A stretch of DNA of 64,000 nucleotides from Paracentrotus lividus (taxonomy: Eukaryota > Echinodermata > Echinoidea > Camarodonta > Echinidae), in contig CALNVZ010000174.1 in NCBI GenBank assembly GCA_940671915.1, positions 72,522,941 through 72,586,940 on the forward strand. Reading direction: 5' to 3'. The position numbers and the translations under genes were made by a program. This document shows, in pieces, positions 60,786 to 64,000 of the stretch. The stretch's first letter is position 1. Every line of letters begins with the position of its first letter. Under the pieces are notes generated by a model that saw only the letters and a program-made list of their open reading frames with translations, did no database searches and was not told where the DNA came from.

Positions 60786-63063
60786 ATAATATATACAGGG
60801 TTCAAGTTTGAAGCTAATAAAACAAAATACCCTTAACTAATTTATTTTGCCTTGTATTATCTTCATCATTGTTCTGTCCTCCAGAATATACATTCAAAAA
60901 TGTTAAGCAAATAAACTTGTAAGTAGTCGTGTACACCTTGTTTTAGTTATTCATCACTGCCACTCTACAATTGACAAACCACATTCAGTATAATTTGTAT
61001 GATTAGAAGACTTTATCCCACCGCCCCATCGGTATCTTATTTGGATTCACCATGAAATGCCTGAGACGGCGTGGAGAGCACTAAGCGAAGTGCAGGAAGG
61101 TACTTACAGTGTAACTTGATACTAACTGTACAGAAGGTCAACACTGAACAGATGACAGTATTTTGTTTCCTTCTACTTCTCTCATGCAAATGACGTCTTA
61201 GTTTTCGAGCGTGTCCTCGAAGCCAAACGGGGACATTTTAACATCTATTCACGGCAAATATTTTGTGTACCCAATAATGGATAGGTTTAAAATCATTCGT
61301 TGTTTGATCATATGTTTTGGAAATAATAACCTATCATATGATAACAGTTTTCTTGTTATTAGCTGAACAGTGAACGCGTGATGATGCAGATAATATGCCA
61401 ATCCTAGTTACAGTCGAAAAATTATTGATGCAAACTTATACCGAGTGAGAAAAAATATGTATAGATTAAATTAAAATATAAACAATAACAAGATGAATAT
61501 TTAGAAAATTTTCAATTCAAAAGAAAATCATTAAATATACTCCAAATTATAATTATACATGTTTTGAAAGAGTAACATCTCCCGCATCTTAGGTACCATT
61601 TTGATGTGGTAAATGTATTTGTTTACGCTTGGCCGTGGATGACATTGTTTACGAGAATGTAAAAAGAGACCTGTTCGAAAGTGTTTTTAAATTCAAGGCA
61701 ACAAAAAAGCAACTACATCCTAATTAAATTGACATTTAATGAAAAGATTTTGAGCAAAATAACTTGGCAAGAGTGTTTTTACACCTGTCGACTATATTTA
61801 TGTACAAATGGCCAAACAATCACCTTTTTGATAATATTAAGAGGCCTTTTTGGTCTGTAAGTAGCTATTTGCTCTTTGATGTGACCTCAGTCATAGCTTA
61901 CGTTTTAGATCAAATTCAGTATTATTCATAATGTAGTCCACAGATCTACCAACATTCTTGCCCAATTATGTTACCCAAAACCTGTTTGTTAAAAAGTTAA
62001 GCCATTTTCATGAGGATAAAGTTGTTTTGTTATTGTTGTTTTAATCTCACCCCAACTTTTGCACAACTCGCTTTTTACATTCTCTTAAACAGTGCACCGT
62101 ATTCATCCAAGCGTATACACATACCACATAAAAATGGTACCGAATATGCAAGAGAAGTTATTCTTTCAAATATGTATAATTAAATAATTCGGGGTTCATA
62201 ATGTGGTTTGCCATTTTAATGACAATTTTATCTAAGTGGGCATTTATTTATTCATTTTATTTTTTGCTCACTCGGTACATCAAATTATAAAATATTTTCT
62301 GCTCTTCAGCAAGACGTGATAAGAGACACATAATGACGTCTGTATTATAGTTAAACGAAAATAATCGTATCACCCCCGACCGAGATAAACATGCACATGA
62401 CCCTATTGTGAATATACTAACATTACACGTTATATGTAGATAATTAATTGGGGGTAAATATCATCAGTAGTTTCTATCACCCTTCCCGTGCCTTTAAGAC
62501 CTCATTATTACCGCGTTTACTTTGTGACTCGGCTCTCGTGTCGAATCTTCAAGAAGGGTTCGACACTGCAAAGAGTGAACCTGTGATTGTGTTTATACAC
62601 AACAAAAAACATGAAAGGCGAGTTCAACATGGCTCCCAGATCACGACCGGAAGTAAAGGGTGTCATTAATGTGTGCGTTGTGATCTATAGCCAGAGTACA
62701 AATTTGACCTCAATGTCATCGACTTCGACACGGCTTTCTGTTTACACACACAAAAATTGCCGTGTCGAACCCGCCTCCCGGATTGAAACCTACGATTTTG
62801 GCGGAGCAAAAAGGCGTGTTGAATCCGGGTCGCGGATCACAGTGATCCGGTTTACACGGCATAAAATTGCAGTGTCGAACCCACGACCCGAGTCACAGTG
62901 TAAACGAGGTATAAATCTAGTTTATATGGCAGTCAATTGAGGGCAATAGTACTGTCATAATTGAATTGAGTGATTTGCTAACCTGATTGGTGAGATGATG
63001 ATGAAAGGCTACCCGAAGGACGATCATCCAGACATTATAAGCCACTGCACAAGCAACTAGACC
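16033..63063 (-). CDS. Cyclic-nucleotide-gated cation channel, CNGA-like (partial, 17 exons)
   Basis: This encodes a plasma-membrane channel subunit opened by intracellular cGMP or cAMP. The exons join as 62983..63063, 54575..54679, 53580..53685, 50430..50511, 48211..48310, 33252..33316, 32682..32760, 30088..30206, 29675..29767, 29067..29163, 28501..28647, 23668..23847, 23186..23268, 20416..20627, 17954..18012, 17325..17360 and 16033..16623. Total length is 2235 nt, 744 residues plus TAA, with every junction in phase. Residues 1..27 are S1; 28..158 run S2 to S5; 159..206 cover turret and pore (TIGGTPNP at 195..202); 207..245 are S6; 246..309 the C-linker; 310..446 the CNBD (FGEIS 381..385, NRRTA 394..398); 470..493 a glycine-rich linker; about 500..575 a coiled coil. 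The S6 VVGN and ISNMNA runs and the coiled coil are CNGA-like. Residues G198 and N441 are CNGB-like. The N-terminus before S1 is off the window. Confidence 0.93.
17325..17360 (-). CDS. CNG channel microexon: coiled coil, part 2
   Basis: This 36-nt exon encodes [12 protein letters not shown] between CTTTAG and GTAAGA. It keeps the frame and the heptad rhythm between its neighbours. Microexon status makes it easy to miss, but both splice sites and both phases agree. Confidence 0.75.
17954..18012 (-). CDS. CNG channel exon: coiled coil, part 1
   Basis: The exon encodes [19 protein letters not shown] with a split first codon. Leucine/isoleucine spacing fits a heptad pattern and the C-terminal leucine zipper of CNGA subunits. 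Splice sites are TTTAAAG/GTAAGT. Confidence 0.82.
19091..19180. repeat. (GT)n microsatellite
   Basis: GT dinucleotide repeat with single-base interruptions in a CNG intron. Overlapping frames are repeat translations. Confidence 0.93.
20416..20627 (-). CDS. CNG channel exon: glycine-rich linker
   Basis: This exon has 70 codons between the CNBD and the coiled coil. A serine/threonine/acidic stretch leads into two Gly-Gly-Gly-Gly-Gly-Ser units (residues about 482..493), then [20 protein letters not shown], which begins the helix. The GGT codon run makes this part repeat-prone. Acceptor CATCCATAG and donor GTAAGT fit both neighbours' phases. Confidence 0.85.
20628..22604. other. CNG intron, nothing recognised
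   Basis: AT-rich intronic DNA. No transposon termini or coding exons found by eye. Confidence 0.4.
22605..22853. mobile_element. GC-rich MITE with GCGGCGGTCACAACTCG ends
   Basis: The left end GCGGCGGTCACAACTCG is repeated exactly inverted at the right end. The 250-base interior is much richer in CG dinucleotides than its surroundings. The flanks read TAAA and ATAA, which would suit a 3-base TAA/TWA duplication of PIF/Harbinger type, but this is uncertain. Confidence 0.7.
22894..23126. mobile_element. MITE, TAACACAAAGACTTACGATTG family, copy 1
   Basis: Inverted ends of about 60 bases (GTTACGATTGATTTTTTTCT and its inverse) surround a centre with CCCTAACCC-like sequence. Three further genomic copies occur at 32985, 47141 and 49300, and an inverted-arm duplicate lies near 37015. 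No coding capacity. Confidence 0.78.
23186..23268 (-). CDS. CNG channel exon: C-helix of CNBD
   Basis: The exon encodes [20 protein letters not shown] followed by EKNKEAA. YPDAK begins the C-helix that closes on the ligand. By my alignment the ligand-selectivity position (aspartate in rod CNGA1) is asparagine here (N441), as in CNGB1. Splice sites are CCAG/GTAAAT, phase 2. Confidence 0.9.
23668..23847 (-). CDS. CNG channel exon: CNBD, phosphate-binding cassette
   Basis: This exon has 60 codons. It includes [20 protein letters not shown], with the glutamate of FGE that contacts ribose and the R-T pair of NRRTA that contacts the phosphate and purine of cGMP in the family. The donor is GTTCGT, an acceptable variant. 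It lies just outside the duplicated arm. Confidence 0.95.
24440..24499. repeat. (CA)n microsatellite
   Basis: CACACACAAA units grading into pure CA. The corresponding GT run in the right arm (about 45970..46030) is garbled, which fits sequencing noise there. Confidence 0.9.
26666..27117. mobile_element. TTAA-flanked MITE (piggyBac-like)
   Basis: The ends AGGTAGTGTCA and TGACACTACCT are each bordered by TTAA (26662..26665 and 27118..27121), the target duplication typical of piggyBac elements. The interior (about 450 bases) holds no transposase. It lies in the CNG intron between the two CNBD exons; a noisy copy is present in the right arm near 43260..43720. Confidence 0.75.
28017..28356. mobile_element. 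Fold-back MITE with GAGTAA iterations
   Basis: The ends CACTCTAAAAAAATGAGTAA and CCTTTTTTTTTACAGTG are flanked by TA. The interior is built from many copies of GAGTAA or TTACTC and inverted GGTAACTCGC blocks. Non-coding. A noisy duplicate sits at about 41979..42326. Confidence 0.75.
28501..28647 (-). CDS. CNG channel exon: CNBD, N-terminal half
   Basis: This exon has 49 codons, from [20 protein letters not shown] to [13 protein letters not shown], with [15 protein letters not shown] forming the first strands of the beta-roll. Splice sites are TATAG/GTATGC. A broken copy lies at 41670..41826. Confidence 0.95.
29067..29163 (-). CDS. CNG channel exon: C-linker, second part
   Basis: The exon contains [20 protein letters not shown], the C-linker segment almost invariant in CNGA subunits ([17 protein letters not shown]). 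The donor is GTAAGA, phase 0. A broken copy lies at about 41137..41241. Confidence 0.95.
29675..29767 (-). CDS. CNG channel exon: C-linker, first part
   Basis: The exon encodes [20 protein letters not shown] and then [10 protein letters not shown], the A' and B' helices of the C-linker (DAIKQYM and WFDYLW in CNGA). Splice sites are CAG/GTAAGT. A broken copy lies at 40511..40607. Confidence 0.94.
   Translation of the reverse strand, partial: NGRDKVLYESSSSPGASTRSGQEMVRLCLE
30088..30206 (-). CDS. CNG channel exon: S6
   Basis: The exon begins [20 protein letters not shown] and continues [19 protein letters not shown]. It contains S6 and the start of the C-linker, with the CNGA-type GN.G..ISNMNA signature. 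The acceptor is TTTCTTTAG and the donor GTATGT, phase 2. A broken copy lies at 40051..40178. Confidence 0.95.
31013..31218. mobile_element. Short MITE with GTCCCAC ends
   Basis: The left end AAGGGGCTTGTCCCACTGG pairs with the right end CCTGTGGGACGGGGCCTTA. Inner blocks GATCGTTGTTTGCCGACAAC and its inverse also match imperfectly. It is about 205 bases, GC-richer than the flanks, and lies in a CNG intron. Confidence 0.65.
32682..32760 (-). CDS. CNG channel exon: pore helix and filter
   Basis: The exon encodes [20 protein letters not shown] followed by NPVTNT. The [11 protein letters not shown] pore helix is diagnostic of CNG channels. The next residue is glycine where CNGA subunits have the cation-binding glutamate (TIGETP). 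The donor is GTGAGT, phase 0. A broken copy lies at 37503..37578. Confidence 0.95.
32890..32926. repeat. (TC)n microsatellite
   Basis: Pure TC repeat in the intron beside the pore exon. Confidence 0.9.
32985..33226. mobile_element. MITE, TAACACAAAGACTTACGATTG family, copy 2
   Basis: Begins GTGGGGTGTACTACAGAG and ends CTTTGTGTTACACCCCC, with the same inverted GTTACGATTGATTTTTTTCT blocks as copy 1. It lies within about 30 bases of the turret exon donor at 33252, so it ends almost at the splice site. Confidence 0.8.
33252..33316 (-). CDS. CNG channel exon: pore turret
   Basis: The exon encodes [20 protein letters not shown] and then I, the extracellular turret before the pore helix (cf. GFGNDTWVYP in CNGA). 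The acceptor TTCTTGTAG and donor GTAAGA bound it; it ends in phase 2. A broken second copy lies at 36911..36981. Confidence 0.92.
34384..35791. mobile_element. Palindromic TA-flanked MITE at the hinge of the duplication
   Basis: The left end CAGTGCGTATCAATAAAAAC is mirrored at 35791, and both halves are inverted copies right to the centre near 35085. The arms are clearly diverged (many substitutions). This differs from the indel noise of the outer arms. I infer a natural fold-back element in which the read or assembly folded back. Its true right end is probably the fragment at 46501..46553. Confidence 0.7.
36911..36981 (+). pseudogene. Broken copy of CNG turret exon
   Basis: Matches 33252..33316 in reverse but is 71 bases instead of 65, with scattered inserted bases that destroy the frame. 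Splice dinucleotides are still visible. Probable artefact copy. Confidence 0.85.
37503..37578 (+). pseudogene. Broken copy of CNG pore exon
   Basis: Matches 32682..32760 in reverse; 76 bases instead of 79. The ACTGTAACACTCACAACG stretch is corrupted to ACTGTACATCAGCC, so the pore helix cannot be read. Confidence 0.85.
40051..40178 (+). pseudogene. Broken copy of CNG S6 exon
   Basis: Matches 30088..30206 in reverse; 128 bases instead of 119, with inserted bases within GTTGTTGGAAATGTTGGTGA and elsewhere. Confidence 0.85.
40511..40607 (+). pseudogene. Broken copy of CNG C-linker exon 1
   Basis: Matches 29675..29767 in reverse with single-base gains and losses; the donor is changed from GTAAGT to GTACGG. 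Confidence 0.83.
41137..41241 (+). pseudogene. Broken copy of CNG C-linker exon 2
   Basis: Matches 29067..29163 in reverse, about eight bases longer. The conserved LRAEIAI region is interrupted by an extra base. Confidence 0.83.
41670..41826 (+). pseudogene. Broken copy of CNG CNBD exon 1
   Basis: Matches 28501..28647 in reverse; 157 bases instead of 147, with several frame breaks. Confidence 0.85.
46476..46500. other. Assembly gap of 25 N
   Basis: Twenty-five undetermined bases separate the end of the inverted right arm from sequence that resumes inside a transposon terminal repeat. A round 25-N gap is a placeholder, not a measured distance. Confidence 0.99.
46501..46553. mobile_element. 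Right terminal repeat of the hinge MITE
   Basis: Reads AAATTTGACAGACTTTTC and then to GATACACCCTG, the inverse of the element end at 34384, with two differences in the last bases. It is followed by TA and a (TA)n tract. This is the expected right end of the element at 34384, stranded 11 kb away by the inserted arm. Confidence 0.8.
46554..46590. repeat. (TA)n microsatellite
   Basis: TA repeat directly after the stranded transposon end. A similar TA tract precedes the left end at 34362..34383. Confidence 0.9.
46591..48210. other. CNG intron
   Basis: Intronic DNA upstream of the real continuation of the locus. It contains a MITE at 47141..47375 and a retroposon-like AATTCAA-rich patch near 46633..46655. 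Otherwise nothing is recognised. Confidence 0.4.
47141..47375. mobile_element. MITE, TAACACAAAGACTTACGATTG family, copy 3
   Basis: Left end TGTGGGGTGTACCACAAAG and right end TAAGTCTTTGTGTTAC; shares the inverted inner blocks and the CCCTAACCCTA centre with the other copies. Confidence 0.8.
48211..48310 (-). CDS. CNG channel exon: S5
   Basis: The exon starts [20 protein letters not shown] and ends [13 protein letters not shown]. It matches CNG S5, where the TRTNYPN and HWNACVYY motifs are conserved. The donor GTAAGA is in phase 0. Confidence 0.93.
49230..49285. repeat. 24-base tandem repeat
   Basis: Two and a half units of CATTCTGTATGTTTATGACA plus GAAT, with a related copy near 49009. Confidence 0.8.
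49300..49544. mobile_element. MITE, TAACACAAAGACTTACGATTG family, copy 4
   Basis: The most complete copy, with ends TGTGGGGTGTAACACAAAG and CTTTGTGTTACACTCCACA. The centre reads opposite to the other copies (TTAGGGCTTGGGTTAG), so it is inserted in the other orientation. Confidence 0.82.
49608..50278. mobile_element. Fold-back MITE, CAGTGTGTCCCAAAAAG family
   Basis: The ends CAGTGTGTCCCAAAAAGAAC and GTTCTTTTTGGGACGCACTG are flanked by TA. The arms are inverted copies nearly to the middle; for example, TTCCATAACCAGGTGCAAAA near 50046 pairs with the inverse near 49830. No transposase. Confidence 0.88.
50430..50511 (-). CDS. CNG channel exon: S4
   Basis: This exon encodes [20 protein letters not shown] and then FFAKWD, aligned to the S4 helix and S4-S5 linker. 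The helix carries an arginine and two lysines (RLPKLLK), fewer charges than the RLNRLLR type of vertebrate CNGA. The donor GTAAGA leaves phase 2. Confidence 0.9.
50630..51788. mobile_element. Fold-back element with internal subrepeats
   Basis: AACCCCTCACAAAAAGTTCC at the left end and its near inverse at the right end are flanked by TA. Each arm is itself made of degenerate direct units. TTCCGCAA plus a CTTTTC.GGTA and ATTGAATTCTATACC-like core recurs near 50646, 50852 and about 50939. No ORF. Confidence 0.72.
52562..52628. repeat. (CA)n(TA)n microsatellite
   Basis: CA repeat running into a short TA repeat in a CNG intron. Confidence 0.95.
52856..53360. mobile_element. Fold-back MITE, CAGTGCGTYCCAGAAA family, copy 1
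   Basis: The ends CAGTGCGTTCCAGAAAGAAA and TTTTATTTGGGACGCATTG are flanked by TA, with arms inverted over most of the 505 bases. It shares end and subterminal sequence (GAG.CTC.TATTA, AGAGTAACTCAT) with the longer element at 55732..56885 and is evidently mobilised by the same transposase. Confidence 0.88.
53580..53685 (-). CDS. CNG channel exon: S3
   Basis: This exon encodes [20 protein letters not shown] followed by [15 protein letters not shown], equivalent to the S2-S3 loop and S3 (FKLDVLSLIP-like) of CNGA subunits. The acceptor ends in CTAG, the donor is GTATGT, and the exon ends in phase 1. Confidence 0.92.
53722..53764. repeat. (GT)n / G-rich run
   Basis: GT dinucleotides followed by G-homopolymer runs in the intron upstream of the S3 exon. 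Confidence 0.85.
54106..54189. repeat. Near-perfect 29-base hairpin
   Basis: GTGACAGCGTTTTCAAAAAG plus GGTTGAAAA (54106..54134) is repeated inverted at 54161..54189 with one mismatch, around a 26-base loop. It lies in the CNG intron between the S2 and S3 exons. It could be a tiny MITE or a transcribed stem-loop; the sequence alone does not decide. Confidence 0.75.
54575..54679 (-). CDS. CNG channel exon: S2
   Basis: This exon gives 35 codons starting [20 protein letters not shown] and ending YLQHGLL, the conserved S2 and S2-S3 loop of CNG channels. The acceptor is TATTTGACAG and the donor GTACGT, with both ends in phase 0. Confidence 0.93.
54880..54950. repeat. (GA)n microsatellite with G-run
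   Basis: GA repeat ending in a G9 run. The overlapping leucine/serine-rich frame on the minus strand is a repeat translation. Confidence 0.93.
55732..56885 (+). mobile_element. Mariner-like element, deletion derivative with transposase ends
   Basis: The ends CAGTGCGTCCCAGAAAAAAA and TTTTTTCTGGGACGCACTG are flanked by TA. Unlike its relatives it keeps coding remnants between the arms: a transposase start at 56348 and a transposase C-terminus ending in a stop near 56646. The arms match the 505-base element at 52856. This is the closest thing in the window to the autonomous parent of the palindromic MITEs. Confidence 0.85.
56348..56646 (+). pseudogene. Tc1/mariner-type transposase remnant
   Basis: From ATG 56348 the frame reads [15 protein letters not shown], an in-frame stop, then [20 protein letters not shown]. 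This is the helix-turn-helix start typical of one mariner-like group (LTTEQR.FIV..Y..T.S...VQ..F). Sequence then jumps to [20 protein letters not shown] and [20 protein letters not shown], the characteristic C-terminus of the same proteins. The whole catalytic DDE/D core between them is missing. Inactive. Confidence 0.8.
57005..57989. mobile_element. TIR element with iterated TAGGGAATACCGGAC motif
   Basis: The ends GGGTAGATGTAGGGAATACC and GGTATTCCCTACATCTACCC are flanked by TA (57003..57004 and 57990..57991). The end motif TAGGGAATACCGGAC recurs inside at 57031 (one change), 57417, and in both orientations at about 57768..57801. I see no transposase. Repeated internal end-motifs look like multiple transposase binding sites. 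Confidence 0.78.
58401..59063. mobile_element. Fold-back MITE, AGAGTGAGTCAAAAATGTCC family
   Basis: Left end AGAGTGAGTCAAAAATGTCC and right end GGACATTTTTTTTTTAACTCACTCTG are bordered by TA. The inverted arms include CTTTGCATGCATGACTGA near 58532 and its inverse near 58943. A GT microsatellite has expanded in the middle. Confidence 0.82.
58721..58812. repeat. (GGT)n(GT)n microsatellite
   Basis: GGT then GT repeats at the centre of the MITE at 58401..59063. Overlapping Cys/Val-rich and Trp-rich frames are repeat translations. Confidence 0.93.
59229..59430. repeat. Tandem duplication of about 100 bases
   Basis: ATTAATGTATGTTTATAATG..CCATTGCGTA (59229..59325) is followed by a diverged second unit, ATTAATGTATGATTATAATG..CCATTGCGTA (59331..59430). 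AT-rich ATTAATATAA filler precedes it. Confidence 0.7.
59721..59745 (+). repeat. (CTGAA)n retroposon-like tail
   Basis: Tandem CTGAA units follow GTGAATAAAAA, again the form of a LINE/SINE 3' end. The body upstream (59500..59720) is not identifiable. Confidence 0.5.
59746..61440. other. CNG intron, nothing recognised except AT repeats
   Basis: Intronic DNA between the S1 and S2 exons. It includes a very AT-rich block at about 60595..60790 with a pure (AT)n run near 60741..60778. Confidence 0.4.
61441..62275. mobile_element. Fold-back MITE, CCGAGTGAG family
   Basis: CCGAGTGAGAAAAAATA at the left and TTTTTTGCTCACTCGG at the right are flanked by TA. The arms are inverted copies over several hundred bases with visible divergence, including GGTACCATTTTGATGTGGTA near 61591 and its inverse near 62130. 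No ORF. Confidence 0.82.
62510..62911. mobile_element. GC-richer MITE with CGTTTACNNTGTGACTCGG ends
   Basis: The left end ACCGCGTTTACTTTGTGACT and the right end inverse ACCTCGTTTACACTGTGACT match. TTCGACACTGCA motifs recur four times inside (both strands). It lies just downstream of the S1 exon. The chance frames here (62448, 62587) read through the element and are not genes. Confidence 0.7.
62983..63063 (-). CDS. CNG channel exon: S1
   Basis: This exon gives 27 codons, [20 protein letters not shown] followed by HHHLTNQ, matching the first transmembrane helix of CNGA channels. The acceptor is TTGTTCACCAG and the donor GTTAGC; it starts and ends in phase 0. It is the most upstream exon in the window. 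Confidence 0.85.
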
Positions 63064-64000
63064 CTGGTGAACAAGTCAAGCAAACATTTACATTTTACCA
63101 CGGTATATATTCTTACACATTGACTAGAAATTAAATAGTATATGATTATTCATCCAAAATGGCAAACTAAAAAAAAGATAAATAAACACTGCAGATCAGA
63201 TTATTGAAATACGATTTAGATCGTATACGAAAATACAAAAATGTTTAATTTGAGTTTTTATTTTTATAAAAACATTTTCCTAAAATTTTTCAGAAGATCA
63301 TGCAAACAAGTAAAAGTAGATAACAACAATAATACATGCTGATAGCATGGGAGCCTTGTGACCATGGTGACCTTATACCCTTGGGTCGACTAATACACAA
63401 AAGGGTCATAAATTGGAAAATGTTAAAGGGGAATCCAACCCAAGGAGAGGATCAACCTTACAGGAAAGAGGAAAATGAGAGGAGCAATCTAAAAAAAAGT
63501 TTCAATCAAATCTGTTATTTGTCTTCTTTACTTCTGAGCTCAAAATATGTCATGGGAAAATATATTTCACATAACATATGTTGAGCTCATAAGGAGGAAA
63601 GATATATTTCGAAAGAAAGTGGGGAAAATCTGAAAAATTTGTGTATAAAATGAATGGAGAGTTGTCCATGAGATCGACCATTTTGAAGCCGATGATGCCA
63701 ATTTGAGGATCCCCATAGAAGGAACAACTAGACTTTTCAAACTTCCATAACCGATTTTGATGAAACTTTTTTTTAGATTGCTCCTCTCATTTTCCTCTTT
63801 CCTGTAAGGTTGAATCTCTCCTTGGGTTAGATTCCCATTAAGGGGAACAAATCTTGTGGGGGAGTTGGGGTATCTTTTTTTAGAATTAGCAGTCCATGAT
63901 TGTTCAATGCTTGATTTTGCCTCTGATATAATGGGATGTTATGGGCGGATATGTTTTACATAGATTCTCATTGAGTCAAGAAAAAGACGACCAAAAAAAA
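63064..64000. other. CNG intron upstream of S1
   Basis: Intronic sequence containing the TTAA-flanked MITE. No exon for the channel N-terminus is found before the right edge. Confidence 0.4.
63427..63837. mobile_element. TTAA-flanked fold-back MITE
   Basis: Inverted terminal repeats of about 85 bases are almost identical (for example CAACCTTACAGGAAAGAGGA on the left and its exact inverse on the right). TTAA lies at both borders (63423..63426 and 63838..63841), indicating a piggyBac-type insertion. The high arm identity suggests a recent element. The short open frame over the left arm is not a gene. Confidence 0.85.

Noticed and set aside
62448-62940. Two overlapping plus-strand frames of 73 and 117 residues
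   Set aside because: They run through a MITE with inverted TTCGACAC motifs and show no domain or splice structure.

Overview
This is an AT-rich eukaryotic window with split genes and no bacterial features. Exons are small, with GT..AG boundaries. They sit in introns packed with short inverted-repeat transposons, simple repeats and decayed LINE ends. The gene types and the repeat load suggest a marine invertebrate deuterostome, most likely an echinoderm such as a sea urchin. That placement is inferred, because no species marker is visible.

Two genes are supported, both on the minus strand. (1) The first coding exon of a probable homeobox transcription factor lies at 2589..3207. It carries an engrailed-homology-1 repressor motif, and the homeodomain must lie beyond the left edge. 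(2) A cyclic-nucleotide-gated (CNG) channel gene runs from 63063 down to a stop at 16033. I could join 17 coding exons with agreeing phases into 744 residues: S1 to S6, pore, C-linker, cyclic-nucleotide-binding domain, glycine linker, C-terminal coiled coil and tail. The N-terminus before S1 lies off the right edge. Architecture and coiled coil are CNGA-like, but two functionally important positions carry CNGB-like residues: glycine in the pore filter and asparagine in the C-helix.

The most important structural observation is a large inverted duplication. Bases about 24043..35085 reappear reverse-complemented at about 35086..46475, ending in a 25-N gap. The right arm holds second copies of six CNG exons, all broken by small indels, plus one block of about 1.25 kb with no difference seen. 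After the gap the sequence resumes inside the terminal repeat of the same palindromic transposon that forms the hinge. I read the right arm as a fold-back long-read or gap-filling artefact, not a biological duplication.

Layout: 1..2588 intron of the homeobox gene with two abutting MITEs; 2589..3207 homeobox exon; 3208..about 15700 upstream and intergenic DNA with MITEs, a compound microsatellite and a LINE fragment; 16033..23847 3' half of the CNG gene; 24043..46475 the palindrome, whose left arm carries the exons from CNBD back to the pore turret; 46501..63063 5' half of the CNG gene, with introns full of fold-back MITEs; 63064..64000 the upstream intron. Repeated DNA is dominated by palindromic elements flanked by TA (Tc1/mariner type). 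Two elements are flanked by TTAA (piggyBac type). One 1.15-kb element still holds both ends of a transposase reading frame.
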